A stretch of 64,000 nt of DNA from Rhodanobacter fulvus Jip2 (GTDB lineage: Bacteria > Pseudomonadota > Gammaproteobacteria > Xanthomonadales > Rhodanobacteraceae), in contig NZ_AJXU01000030.1 in NCBI RefSeq assembly GCF_000264315.1, forward strand, positions 1-64,000. The letters run 5' to 3'. Positions 37,604-46,085 of the stretch are shown in pieces (position 1 is the first letter of the stretch; every line of letters starts with the position of its first letter). Position numbers and translations under genes: made by a program. The notes under the pieces are model-generated. The model saw only the letters and a program-made list of their open reading frames with translations, ran no database searches and was not told the origin of the DNA.

Positions 37604-37678
37604 GGACAGGCTCCTCGCAGTGGAATGGAACGGCATCGTGCGCGCCTCGCGAGCCAGCCGGCCGCGAGGCGCACGCCG

Positions 37679-39109
37679 TCAGATGCCGATATCGCGCAGG
37701 CGTACACCGGACATCAGCTTGCGTTCGATGTTCTCCAGGGTCACGCCCTTGGTCTCCGGCAACAGCTGCCAGACCAGGCCGATGAACAGGAAGTTGAGCA
37801 CCGCATAGAGGGCGAACGTGGGCCCGGTACCCAGCGCCGTCAGCAGCGACAGGAAGGTGGCGCCGACGACAAAGTTGCTGACCCAGTTGGTCACCGTCGA
37901 GCAGGACACGCCGAAGTCGCGACCGTTCAGCGGCTGGATCTCCGAACACAGGATCCACACCACCGGTGCGGCGGACATCGCATAGGCGATCACGAACGCG
38001 ACCAGCAGCGCGATGGCGATGGCGGCGGAATGCCCGGACCCCAGCCCCACATGGAACAGCGCCGCCATGCCCAGCATGCACAGCCCCATGACCGAGTAGC
38101 CGATGTACAGCAACGGCTTGCGGCCCAGGCGATCGACCTGGTTGATGGCGATGAAGGTGGCCAGCACCATCAGCGCGCCGATGGCGACCGTGCCCCACAT
38201 GCGGTTGGCCCCGGTGGCGATGCCGGCCAGGCCCAGGATCTTCGGCGCGTAATACAGGATCACGTTGGCGCCGGTGAACTGCTGCATGAACTGCAGCAGC
38301 ATGCCAAGGAAGGTGGAGCGGCGGAAATTCGGATTCGTGCGGAACAACTTGAAGCCGTTGCCCTCCACCTGCAGGCTCACGCTGATGGCCGCCATCTCCG
38401 CCTCCGCCACGCCGACATCGTTTTCCCTCAGTTTCAGCAGGACGGCACGCGCTTCGTCATCCCGCTTCTTGGACATCAACCAGCGCGGGCTGGTGGGCAG
38501 GAAGAACATCGTGACCACCAGGATCGCCGCCAGCGGCGCCATCGAGCCCAGCATCAGGCGCCAGTTGCCGGAATAGCTGAGTCCCGCACCGATCAGATAG
38601 GCCAGCAGGATGCCGATCATGATCGACAACTGGTAACTGGCGATCAGCGCGCCGCGATTGCGCTCGGGCGACATCTCCGACAGGTAGATCGGTGCGATGT
38701 AGGACGAGATGCCCACCGCGATACCCAGCAGGCCGCGCATGACGATCAGCGTGTTCGCCGACATCGCCACGGCGCAACCAACCGCGCCCACCACGAAGAT
38801 CACGCCGCTGATCAGCAGGGTCACCCGGCGCCCGAAGCGATGCGACAGCCAGCCGCCGCCGATCGCACCCACCGCCGCGCCGGCCATCATCGCGGCGACG
38901 ATCATTTCCTGGACGAGGTCGGAGGCGTGAAACGCTTCGGCGATCAGCGGCAATGCACCCGAGATCACGCCGATGTCCATGCCGAACAGCAAGCCGGCAA
39001 GGGCGGCGATGGGCCCCACGATGTAGATGATGGGCAGGGGTTTCCTGCGCTGCCCCGTGGGTACATCGAGAGGCGTCACGGCGGTTGCCTCACTGTCGGA
39101 CTGATACAT
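37679..39109 (-). CDS. MFS sugar porter (GalP/AraE/XylE-like)
   Basis: A 476-residue inner-membrane sugar:H+ symporter of the MFS sugar-porter family with 12 predicted helices. Family motifs are RFGRR, PTSPRWLMSKK, the QQFTGANVILYYAP helix-7 motif for sugar binding, DRLGRKPLL and the C-terminal LPETKGVTLENIE. AAGGGGAAG precedes the ATG. It lies between araD1 and galM and probably imports the sugar the cluster oxidises. The exact pentose or hexose cannot be read from the sequence. Confidence 0.93.
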   Translation of the reverse strand: MYQSDSEATAVTPLDVPTGQRRKPLPIIYIVGPIAALAGLLFGMDIGVISGALPLIAEAFHASDLVQEMIVAAMMAGAAVGAIGGGWLSHRFGRRVTLLISGVIFVVGAVGCAVAMSANTLIVMRGLLGIAVGISSYIAPIYLSEMSPERNRGALIASYQLSIMIGILLAYLIGAGLSYSGNWRLMLGSMAPLAAILVVTMFFLPTSPRWLMSKKRDDEARAVLLKLRENDVGVAEAEMAAISVSLQVEGNGFKLFRTNPNFRRSTFLGMLLQFMQQFTGANVILYYAPKILGLAGIATGANRMWGTVAIGALMVLATFIAINQVDRLGRKPLLYIGYSVMGLCMLGMAALFHVGLGSGHSAAIAIALLVAFVIAYAMSAAPVVWILCSEIQPLNGRDFGVSCSTVTNWVSNFVVGATFLSLLTALGTGPTFALYAVLNFLFIGLVWQLLPETKGVTLENIERKLMSGVRLRDIGI

Positions 39110-39201
39110 GTTCTTCCCCTTCGAAACCGGTTATGTGGTGCTGTCGATACAGGTGCCGCCCCGCTCCCCGCGGGATGCACACGCAACTCCGATCTGCGGT
39201 A

Positions 39202-39330
39202 TCAGGCCACCGTGCAGGCCGCCTTCACCGCCGTGTAGAACTCCGCCGCGTACCGTCCGTGTTCCCTTGCGCCGTAAATCGATCCCTTGCCAGCGATGAA
39301 GTGCCGGCATGTCTTCAGGGCGTCCAACCT
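39202..39330 (-). pseudogene. 3' remnant of a lost gene, possibly aldehyde dehydrogenase
   Basis: The 219-bp gap between araD1 and the porter contains, on the minus strand, a frame ending in TGA (39204-39202). It reads ...KGSIYGAREHGRYAAEFYTAVKA (23 residues at about 39213-39284), ending CTVA. The 'GxREhGRYAaEFYTxVK' ending resembles C-termini of NAD(P)-dependent aldehyde dehydrogenases that I associate with sugar-acid clusters. This is recollection, not a search. No start codon or full domain is present, so it looks like a truncated relic. It could instead be a chance frame or a very small ORF. Confidence 0.35.
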
Positions 39331-40336
39331 ACAGCGGCTGCACGCCACCGATCGAAAAATCGTCCTCGGCGACCTGCAACGTATTGCGCAGCGGCGCGCC
39401 CATCGCCGGCAGCTCGATCTCGAACTCGTCGCCCGGCTCCACCCGGATGCCGTCGGCGAAGCTCAGCGTTGCCGTGCCCATGAAGTGCAGGTGGACGTCG
39501 CCCGGACGGCGGTGGGCGGCGTACTTGAAGTGGTGGTATTCAAGATTGTCCAGCGTGTGGCACATGTTCGCCTCGCCGGTGACGAAGGGCTTTTCCCAGA
39601 TCACCTTGCCCTGGCGGCGGATGCGGCTCTGCCCGCGCAGGTCGTCCGGCAGCTCGCCGGTCCACAATTCCGGCCCCACCGCGCACTGGCGCAGTTTCGA
39701 GTGGGCGAGATAGAGGTAGTTCTGCCGCTCGGTCACGTGGTCGGAGAACTCGTTGCCCAGCGCGAAGCCCAGGCGCCGCGGCGTACCCGTGTCGTCGACC
39801 AGATAGATGCCGACCAACTCCGGTTCCTCGCCCCCATCCAGCGCGAAGCCGGGCGACGACAGCGCCGCGCCCGTGCCCACGACGATGTGGCCATTGCCCT
39901 TGTAGAACCACTCCGGCTGCACGCCGGGACGACCGTCGGTCGGGCGGCCGCCCTCCAGGCCCCAGCGGAACATGCGCATCGAATCGGTCAGCGTTTCCTC
40001 TTCGACCTTCGGCCTGGCTTCCTGATGCATGGCATCGCGGGTGGCGGCGCTGCCGGTATGGGTCAGGCCGGTGCCGGTCACCAGGCAATGGGCGGGGTCG
40101 GGGTGCTGCAGCGGCGGCAGCACGCGGCCGTTGGCAAGCAGCTCGGCGTAGTCGAACGATTCGTCGCGCGGTCGGGCGCCGATCAGCGCGGCCAGTGACT
40201 GGCCCGAAGCCAGCGCCTCCTGCGCCAGGGCGTACAGGGTCTGCGCGCCGGCCAACGCCTTCACGGTGGCGCCGCTGGCATCGACCTCGCCCACCCGGGG
40301 CGTCCGGGCATCGTCGACGAACTGGATCAATCGCAT
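39329..40336 (-). CDS. araD1: AraD1-like fumarylacetoacetate-hydrolase family enzyme
   Basis: This 335-residue FAH-superfamily protein matches the AraD1 type found in bacterial L-arabinose/D-galactose oxidation clusters, where it is assigned to conversion of the 2-keto-3-deoxy sugar acid. Features are TGTGLTHTGSAATRDAMH, an FAH metal-binding region (GEEPELVGIYLVDDTG) and LHFMGTATLSFADG near the C-terminus. ATG 40336 gives MRLIQFVDD. The longer frame has no family similarity. It is divergent from a LysR gene and upstream of the porter. Confidence 0.87.
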   Translation of the reverse strand: MRLIQFVDDARTPRVGEVDASGATVKALAGAQTLYALAQEALASGQSLAALIGARPRDESFDYAELLANGRVLPPLQHPDPAHCLVTGTGLTHTGSAATRDAMHQEARPKVEEETLTDSMRMFRWGLEGGRPTDGRPGVQPEWFYKGNGHIVVGTGAALSSPGFALDGGEEPELVGIYLVDDTGTPRRLGFALGNEFSDHVTERQNYLYLAHSKLRQCAVGPELWTGELPDDLRGQSRIRRQGKVIWEKPFVTGEANMCHTLDNLEYHHFKYAAHRRPGDVHLHFMGTATLSFADGIRVEPGDEFEIELPAMGAPLRNTLQVAEDDFSIGGVQPL

Positions 40337-40455
40337 ACAAACATCCTGAAGCTGGGGAACGCGCCTGGCCAAGGTCGGGCGGCGGGAGCAAGCCAGGCCT
40401 GGCTGCGGATCATTGCCCATTCTGCCGGGGCCATGTATACACAACAAATATGGCT

Positions 40456-40477
40456 TTTAGGTCAAGTGATACCTAAA
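40456..40477. promoter_or_regulatory. Dyad operator between araD1 and the second LysR gene
   Basis: A perfect 7-bp inverted repeat, TTTAGGT and ACCTAAA with an 8-bp spacer, lies inside a looser outer dyad (ACAACAAATA at 40441 and TATGTTGT at 40482-40489). It lies in an AT-rich island in a GC-rich gap between divergent genes. It is the likely binding site of the adjacent LysR regulator. Confidence 0.6.
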
Positions 40478-40511
40478 CGCGTATGTTGTTTTTCGTGCAG
40501 GAGTGTCCGTT

Positions 40512-41468
40512 GTGTCCCAGGAAAAACCGTGGTTTCTGCGCGCGCGACTGAAGACGCGGCAGTTGCTGCTGCTGGTCGCCATCGATGAGCAGGGCAATAT
40601 CCACCGGGCGGCGGAGTCGCTGGACGTGTCGCAACCGGCGGCATCGAAACTGCTCAAGGACCTCGAAGACCTGATGGAGGTGCCGCTGTTCGAACGCATG
40701 CCGCGCGGCATGCGCGCCACCTTGTACGGCGAGGTGATGATCCGCCATGCGCGCATCGCGCTGGCCAGCCTCGGGGAAGCCGGCGACGAGATCGAATCGC
40801 TGAAGGAAGGCTACGCCGGCACTGTGCGCGTGGGCGCCATCCAGGGGCCGGCGGTCACGCTGATTCCCGAAGCCATCAAGCGCGCCTTGCAGGAGCGCCC
40901 CCTGCTGCGCGTCTCGATGCTGGTGGAGAGCAGCGACGTGCTGATGGAACGCCTGGCGCAACGCAAGCTGGACATCCTCGTTGCCCGGCTCTTTGCCCGC
41001 CACGACAAGAGCCAGCTGCACTACCAGGCGCTGGCCGAGGAAAAGATCTGCGCCATCGTCAGCCCCGACCACCCGATCCTGGCCCTGAAGAAACCCTCCC
41101 TGGCCGACATGGCGCGATACGGCTGGATCGTGCCGCCACCCGGCAGCGTGCTGCGGCACCGGTTCGAGCTGCTGTTCCACAATACCGGGCTGGCCTTGCC
41201 CGAGCGGCTGATCGAATCGACGGCGCTGGTGTTCGTGCTCAACATGTTGCGGCGCACGGATTACATCAGCGTGATCCCCACCGATGCGGCCGAGTACTAC
41301 GTGGCGCACGGCGTCATAGCGCAGGTGCCGGTGGAACTGGCCTGCAAGATGGACGATTTCGGCATCATCACGCGCAAGGACTGGCTGCTGTCACCGGCGG
41401 CCCGATGCATGCTGACGGCGCTGAAGCAGGCCGCCAGCGACGTCTACGGGTTGCCGCGGCTCGATTGA
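40512..41468 (+). CDS. LysR-family regulator of the sugar-oxidation cluster
   Basis: A 318-residue LysR regulator. Its N-terminal helix-turn-helix (RQLLLLVAIDEQGNIHRAAE, VSQPAASKLLKDLED) resembles GbpR-type regulators of sugar uptake and catabolism. The GTG at 40512 is chosen because AGGAG lies nine bases upstream; the GTG at 40503 abuts it. It is divergent from araD1 and convergent with the SDR gene. Position suggests control of araD1-porter-galM and perhaps the SDR/dehydratase pair. Confidence 0.9.
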   Translation: MSQEKPWFLRARLKTRQLLLLVAIDEQGNIHRAAESLDVSQPAASKLLKDLEDLMEVPLFERMPRGMRATLYGEVMIRHARIALASLGEAGDEIESLKEGYAGTVRVGAIQGPAVTLIPEAIKRALQERPLLRVSMLVESSDVLMERLAQRKLDILVARLFARHDKSQLHYQALAEEKICAIVSPDHPILALKKPSLADMARYGWIVPPPGSVLRHRFELLFHNTGLALPERLIESTALVFVLNMLRRTDYISVIPTDAAEYYVAHGVIAQVPVELACKMDDFGIITRKDWLLSPAARCMLTALKQAASDVYGLPRLD

Positions 41469-41480
41469 TCAACGCGGCGG

Positions 41481-42290
41481 TCAGGTCCAGCCCGCGTCGA
41501 CCACGAATTCCTGCGCGGTGCAGGCGCGCGAGGCGTCCGAGGCGAGAAACAGCGCCATCGACGCGATGTCCTCGGGCATCACCTTGTCGGGAAGGCACTG
41601 GTTCTTCATCAGCTCCTGCTCGCTCTCGGCATCCAGCCACTGCGTGATCTGGCGCTCCGTCATCACCCAGCCGGGGCTGAGCACGTTGATGCGGATGCGA
41701 TGCTCGCCCAGCGCCTTGGCCATGCCGCGCATCATGCCGTTCATCGACGATTTGGCGGTGGCATAGCAGGGGTAGCCCGCGTTCTTGGTCTGCCATCCGG
41801 TCGAACCCAGGTTGATGATGGAGCCGCGCCCCTGCTCGCGCATGCCCGGCACCACCGACTGGATCGCAAAAAACGCCGCGCGCTGGTTGACGCCGATGCG
41901 CTGGTCCCAATAGTCCGGCGTGACGTCCTCAAGCGCATGGCGATCGTCGCTGCCCACGTTGTTCACCAGCACGTCGAACGTGCCCAACGCCTGCGCCGCG
42001 TCGGCGATCGCCTGCTGCAACGACGGCACATCGGTCACGTCGCAGCGCCGCCACCATGGCGCGGGGCCAAGACCCTGCGCGCGCAGCCGCTCGACCAGGG
42101 CCTCGCTCACCGTGGCATTGATATCGACAAACGCCACCTGCGCACCCTGGCGCACGAACGCTTCCACCAATGCTTCACCGATGCCGCTGCCGCCGCCGGT
42201 GATGAACACCCGCCGCGAGCGCAGGTCCGGATAAAGCGTGTCGCCAAGGGTCGCGCCACTGCCCTGCTGCCGAGCGGATGATGCCTGCAT
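41481..42290 (-). CDS. SDR-family sugar 1-dehydrogenase (predicted)
   Basis: A 269-residue classical short-chain dehydrogenase. It has the dinucleotide motif ITGGGSGIG, NNVGSDD in place of NNAG, a catalytic Ser in NLGSTGW, YATAKSS (YxxxK), and SPGWVMTERQ. In this context it probably oxidises an aldose (L-arabinose, D-galactose) to the lactone. The substrate is inferred from the divergent sugar-acid dehydratase gene. ATG 42290 has GGAG nine bases upstream. The longer frame reads into the AT-rich operator region. Confidence 0.88.
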   Translation of the reverse strand: MQASSARQQGSGATLGDTLYPDLRSRRVFITGGGSGIGEALVEAFVRQGAQVAFVDINATVSEALVERLRAQGLGPAPWWRRCDVTDVPSLQQAIADAAQALGTFDVLVNNVGSDDRHALEDVTPDYWDQRIGVNQRAAFFAIQSVVPGMREQGRGSIINLGSTGWQTKNAGYPCYATAKSSMNGMMRGMAKALGEHRIRINVLSPGWVMTERQITQWLDAESEQELMKNQCLPDKVMPEDIASMALFLASDASRACTAQEFVVDAGWT

Positions 42291-42314
42291 GGGTAACGAT
42301 CTCCACCGTTCTTT

Positions 42315-42365
42315 CGATACATTTATATGTATCGATAACGCTATAAATATTATTTTATTTGTATC
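42315..42365. promoter_or_regulatory. AT-rich operator between SDR and dehydratase genes
   Basis: CGATACATTTATATGTATCG (42315-42334) is a perfect 8-bp-arm dyad with a TTAT spacer. A further TGTATC half-site lies at 42360-42365. The surrounding sequence (42311-42370) is unusually AT-rich for this genome. Position between two divergent pathway genes makes it a shared operator/promoter region. The cognate regulator is not identified; the repeated GATAC/GTATC half-site differs from the other two dyads in the cluster. Confidence 0.65.
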
Positions 42366-42457
42366 AATATGCCCTGTAGTCTGCCGCCTGTAAAGCCGGT
42401 TTTCACAGGCGCGCCAGCGGATCCACGGATCCCCCAGCAAAGGACATCGCTAACCCC

Positions 42458-44185
42458 ATGACTTCTCCCAAAGACACGAAAAGACGCAGCCAATCCTGGT
42501 TCGGCCACGAAGGCAAGAGCGGCTTCCTCTACCGAAGCTGGCTGAAAAACCAGGGCTATCCCAGCGACCTTTTCGATGGTCGGCCGGTGATCGGCATCTG
42601 CAATACCTGGTCGGAACTGACGCCGTGCAACGGGCATTTCCGCGAGCTGGCCGAATACGTGAAGCGCGGCATCTACGAAGCGGGCGGCTTTCCGCTGGAG
42701 TTTCCGGTGATGTCGCTGGGCGAGACCCAGATGCGCCCCACCGCCATGCTGTTCCGCAACCTCGCCAGCATGGATGTCGAGGAATCCATCCGCGCCAATC
42801 CGATCGATGGCGTGGTGCTGTTGATGGGCTGCGACAAGACCACACCGTCACTGATGATGGGCGCGGCCAGCTGCGACCTGCCCACCATCGGCGTGTCCGG
42901 CGGCCCGATGCTCACCGGCCGCTGGCGCGGGCAGAAGATCGGCTCGGGTACCGGCGTGTGGAAGATGTCGGAAATGGTCCGCGCCGGGGAAATGAGCCAG
43001 GACGATTTCGTCGAGGCCGAGTCGTGCATGCACCGCTCCAAGGGCGGCAGCTGCATGACCATGGGCACCGCCTCCACCATGGCCAACATGGTCGAGGCGC
43101 TGGGCATGTCGCTGCCCGAGAACGCCGCCATCCCCGCCGTGGATTCGCGCCGCTACCGGCTGGCGCAACTGAGCGGACGGCGCATCGTGCAGATGGTGCA
43201 CGAGGATCTGCGCATGTCGAAGATCATGACGCGCAACGCCTTCGAGAATGCCATCTGCGCCAATGCCGCCATCGGCGGTTCGACCAACGCGGTCATCCAC
43301 CTGCTGGCCATGGCCGGTCGCCTGGGCGTGCCGCTGACGCTGCAGGACTGGGACGACCTGGGCTCCAAACTCCCCTGCCTGGTCAACCTGCAACCGTCCG
43401 GCGAGCACCTGATGGAGGACTACTACTACGCTGGCGGCCTGCCCGCGGTGCTGCGCGAAATTTCCGCGCACCTGCACCTGGGCGCGCTGACCGTGAACGG
43501 CAAGACGCTGGGTGAAAACGTAGCCTCGGCGCCGTGCTGGAATCGCGACGTCATCATGACCACCAGCGAACCGTTCAAGCCCGAAGCCGGCATCGCCGTG
43601 CTGCGCGGCAACCTGGCGCCGGATGGCGCGGTGATCAAGCCGTCGGCGGCGTCCACGCACCTGCTGCAGCATCGCGGCCGTGCCGTGGTGTTCGAGAACA
43701 TCGAGGACCTGAATGCGCGCATCGACGACGACGCGCTGGACATCGACGAGCATTGCGTGATGGTGCTGAAGAACTGCGGCCCGCGCGGTTATCCGGGCAT
43801 GGCCGAAGTGGGCAACATGCCGCTGCCGCCCAAGCTGCTCAAGCGCGGCATCACCGACATGGTGCGCATCTCCGATGGCCGCATGAGCGGCACCGCCTAC
43901 GGCACCGTGGTGCTGCACACCTCGCCCGAAGCGGCTGCCGGCGGACCGCTGGCACTGGTGCAGAACGGCGACATGATCGAACTCGACGTGGCCGGCCGAC
44001 GCATCCATCTGGATGTCACCGACGAGGAACTGGCACGGCGGCGCGCGCTGTGGAAGGCGCCCGAGGTTCCCAAGCGCGGCTGGTACAAGCTCTACGTGGA
44101 CCACGTGCAGCAGGCCAACCTCGGTGCGGACCTGGACATCCTGGTCGGCGGCAGCGGCAGCGAGGTGCCGCGCGATTCGCACTGA
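42458..44185 (+). CDS. IlvD/Edd-family sugar-acid dehydratase (L-arabinonate dehydratase type)
   Basis: The enzyme dehydrates an aldonate (L-arabinonate, D-fuconate or D-galactonate type) to a 2-keto-3-deoxy acid. The 575-residue product matches the L-arabinonate dehydratase branch in length, and its N-terminus WFGHEGKSGFLYRSWLKNQG is typical of that branch. Candidate cluster and metal ligands are Cys57 (TPCNGH), Cys125 (GCDKTTPS) and Cys199 (GGSCMTMGTAST). It is divergent from the SDR gene. A strong terminator follows. Confidence 0.92.
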   Translation: MTSPKDTKRRSQSWFGHEGKSGFLYRSWLKNQGYPSDLFDGRPVIGICNTWSELTPCNGHFRELAEYVKRGIYEAGGFPLEFPVMSLGETQMRPTAMLFRNLASMDVEESIRANPIDGVVLLMGCDKTTPSLMMGAASCDLPTIGVSGGPMLTGRWRGQKIGSGTGVWKMSEMVRAGEMSQDDFVEAESCMHRSKGGSCMTMGTASTMANMVEALGMSLPENAAIPAVDSRRYRLAQLSGRRIVQMVHEDLRMSKIMTRNAFENAICANAAIGGSTNAVIHLLAMAGRLGVPLTLQDWDDLGSKLPCLVNLQPSGEHLMEDYYYAGGLPAVLREISAHLHLGALTVNGKTLGENVASAPCWNRDVIMTTSEPFKPEAGIAVLRGNLAPDGAVIKPSAASTHLLQHRGRAVVFENIEDLNARIDDDALDIDEHCVMVLKNCGPRGYPGMAEVGNMPLPPKLLKRGITDMVRISDGRMSGTAYGTVVLHTSPEAAAGGPLALVQNGDMIELDVAGRRIHLDVTDEELARRRALWKAPEVPKRGWYKLYVDHVQQANLGADLDILVGGSGSEVPRDSH

Positions 44186-44216
44186 GCCGGCCTGACGCCG
44201 AGCGCGACCACGCCGC

Positions 44217-44246
44217 AAAAAAAACCCGCCTTTCGGCGGGTTTTTT
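44217..44246. terminator. Bidirectional terminator between dehydratase gene and speD
   Basis: A perfect hairpin (AAAACCCGCC, TTTC, GGCGGGTTTT), extended by A and T runs, lies between two convergent genes. Confidence 0.88.
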
Positions 44247-44247
44247 G

Positions 44248-45030
44248 TCACATCAGGTTGCGGCCGTGGAACAGTTCCTCGATCTCGCGACTGACCAGCG
44301 ATTCAATCCGCTGGCGCTCCTTGAACGAGAGGTCGTCGGCATGCGACTCGAACAGGTAGGTGTCCAGGTCGAAGTCCTTGATGTGCATCTTCGTGTGGAA
44401 CATGTTTTCCTGGTACACGTTGACGTCGAACATCTCGTACTTCTGGCGGATGTGCTTGGCCAGATAGTCCTGCACCGAGTTGATCTTGTGGTCGATGAAG
44501 TGCTTCTTGCCCTTCACGTCGCGGGTGAAGCCACGCACGCGGTAGTCGCACACCACGATGTCCGACTCGAAGCTGTCGATCAGGTAGTTCAACGCCTTCA
44601 GCGGCGAGATCACGCCGCAGGTGGCCACGTCGATATCGGCGCGGAAGGTGGCGATACCGTTGTGCGGGTGCGTTTCCGGATAGGTGTGGACGGTGATGTG
44701 GCTCTTGTCCATGTGCGCCACCACGGCGCCCGCGATCGAGTCGCGGCCCAGCTTCTCCACCACCGGCTCTTCGGAAATCAGCATCGTCACCGAAGCGCCC
44801 TGCGGATCGTAATCCTGGCGTGCGATATTGAGGATGTTGGCGCCGATGATCTCGGCCACGTCGGTGAGTATCTGGGTCAGGCGGTCGGCGTCGTACTGCT
44901 CATCGATGTACTCGATGTAGCGACGGCGCTGATCCTCGGACACCGCGTAGCAGATGTCGTAGATGTTGAAGCTCAACGCCTTGGTCAGGTTGTTGAAACC
45001 CTGCAGGCGTAGGCGGGGAAGTGGTTTCAC
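44248..45030 (-). CDS. speD: S-adenosylmethionine decarboxylase proenzyme (SpeD)
   Basis: SpeD makes decarboxylated SAM for spermidine synthesis. The proenzyme self-cleaves before a serine that becomes pyruvoyl, here in [14 protein letters not shown]. The 260-residue product from GTG 45030 ([21 protein letters not shown]) matches E. coli SpeD (264), and GGAGAG precedes the GTG. The frame extends upstream to 45192, but those residues are not SpeD-like. It is divergent from clp, the conserved Xanthomonadales order. Confidence 0.95.
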   Translation of the reverse strand: MKPLPRLRLQGFNNLTKALSFNIYDICYAVSEDQRRRYIEYIDEQYDADRLTQILTDVAEIIGANILNIARQDYDPQGASVTMLISEEPVVEKLGRDSIAGAVVAHMDKSHITVHTYPETHPHNGIATFRADIDVATCGVISPLKALNYLIDSFESDIVVCDYRVRGFTRDVKGKKHFIDHKINSVQDYLAKHIRQKYEMFDVNVYQENMFHTKMHIKDFDLDTYLFESHADDLSFKERQRIESLVSREIEELFHGRNLM

Positions 45031-45230
45031 AAGCGGCTCTCCATGACCGAAAGGCTCGGTCAGCTGTAGAGGCGGGTTAGCGACAAGGGTCCCCGCTGAA
45101 TCGTATTGAAGCGCAGGCTGAAACCTGACGCGACCCTCGCAATCGGCAGGCGCAGGCTCGGCGCCGCCGAAAGACCGCGAAGTATGGGGCAAAAGGCGGT
45201 AAAACAGAACCTCCGCAAGACGTTCTTGTT

Positions 45231-45239
45231 TGCCATAAT
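45231..45239 (+). promoter_or_regulatory. Extended -10 promoter for clp
   Basis: TGCCATAAT fits an extended -10 (TGN-TATAAT with one mismatch), about 73 bp before the clp start codon. No good -35 is present. Confidence 0.4.
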
Positions 45240-45311
45240 GTTTAGCTGGCGGCAGGGGACGGAAACGGCACCGCGACAGACGCGTGAATTTACCAGTAGG
45301 GGAAAACTGAA

Positions 45312-46007
45312 TTGGCCCAGCTCAAATATCAACTTCAGCAAGCTTTCGAAAGCTCGCAGGCGCCACTAGGTTTCGCACCCGATCCGGCCTCGATGGAGCG
45401 CTTCCTGGCGCTGTGCCATCGCCGCCGCTACCCGGGCAAGACCGCGATCATCCGCCCCGGCGACCCGGCCAACACGCTGTATTACGTGATCGAGGGTTCG
45501 CTAGCCGTCTGCACCGAGGATGAGCAGGGGCGCGAACTGATCCTGGCCTACATCAACCGTGGCCAGTTCATCGGCGAGATGGGGTTGTTCGTGGCGCAGG
45601 CGGCACGGGAATCGGTGGTGCGAACACGCACGCCCTGCGAGATGGCCGAGGTCAGCTACGAGCGGCTGTACCAGTTGATGGAAGGGCCGCTGCGCGAGGA
45701 ATGCCCCAAGATCCTCTGCGCGATCGGCTCGCAGCTCACCCACCGGCTGCTGCGCACCTCGCGCCAGGTCAGCCGCATGGCATTCATGGACGTCAACAAC
45801 CGCATCTCGCGCACGCTGCTGGACCTGTGCCAGGAGCCCGATGCGATGACCCACCCCGACGGCACCCAGATCCGCATTTCGCGCCAGGAAGTGAGCCGCA
45901 TCGTGGGTTGTTCGCGCGAGATGGTCGGGCGCGTGCTGAAGCAGCTGGAAGAGCAGCGGATGATCGACGTGTCCGGCAAGACCATCGTGGTGCGCGGCAC
46001 GCGCTGA
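45312..46007 (+). CDS. clp: Clp, CRP/FNR-family global regulator
   Basis: Clp (CAP-like protein) is a master regulator of virulence and extracellular enzymes in Xanthomonas; it is inactivated by c-di-GMP there. The 231-residue protein has a cyclic-nucleotide-binding domain (GEMGLF), then a C-terminal helix-turn-helix ([27 protein letters not shown]). At the ligand pocket it has Arg99-Glu100 where E. coli CRP has Arg82-Ser83, as in Xanthomonas Clp. The start is TTG 45312. It is divergent from speD and convergent with the HAD phosphatase gene of the trp operon. Confidence 0.92.
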   Translation: MAQLKYQLQQAFESSQAPLGFAPDPASMERFLALCHRRRYPGKTAIIRPGDPANTLYYVIEGSLAVCTEDEQGRELILAYINRGQFIGEMGLFVAQAARESVVRTRTPCEMAEVSYERLYQLMEGPLREECPKILCAIGSQLTHRLLRTSRQVSRMAFMDVNNRISRTLLDLCQEPDAMTHPDGTQIRISRQEVSRIVGCSREMVGRVLKQLEEQRMIDVSGKTIVVRGTR

Positions 46008-46056
46008 GCGTGCCAGGCGCAATGGCTCACCGAAGCGCCTCGTCGGCAGCAGCACT

Positions 46057-46085
46057 TTTGTGGGAGCGGCTTCAGCCGCCCCCAC
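46057..46085. repeat. REP-type palindrome (GTGGGAGCGGCTTCAGCCGC)
   Basis: GTGGGAGCGGCTTCAGCCGC plus CCCCAC forms a compact hairpin between the convergent ends of clp and the HAD phosphatase gene. This unit is a common REP in Pseudomonas and Xanthomonadales (family knowledge). It may also end both transcripts. Confidence 0.8.

Noticed and set aside
36545-39238. 897-aa plus-strand frame opposite galM and the porter
   Set aside because: It spans two convincing minus-strand genes; a shadow.
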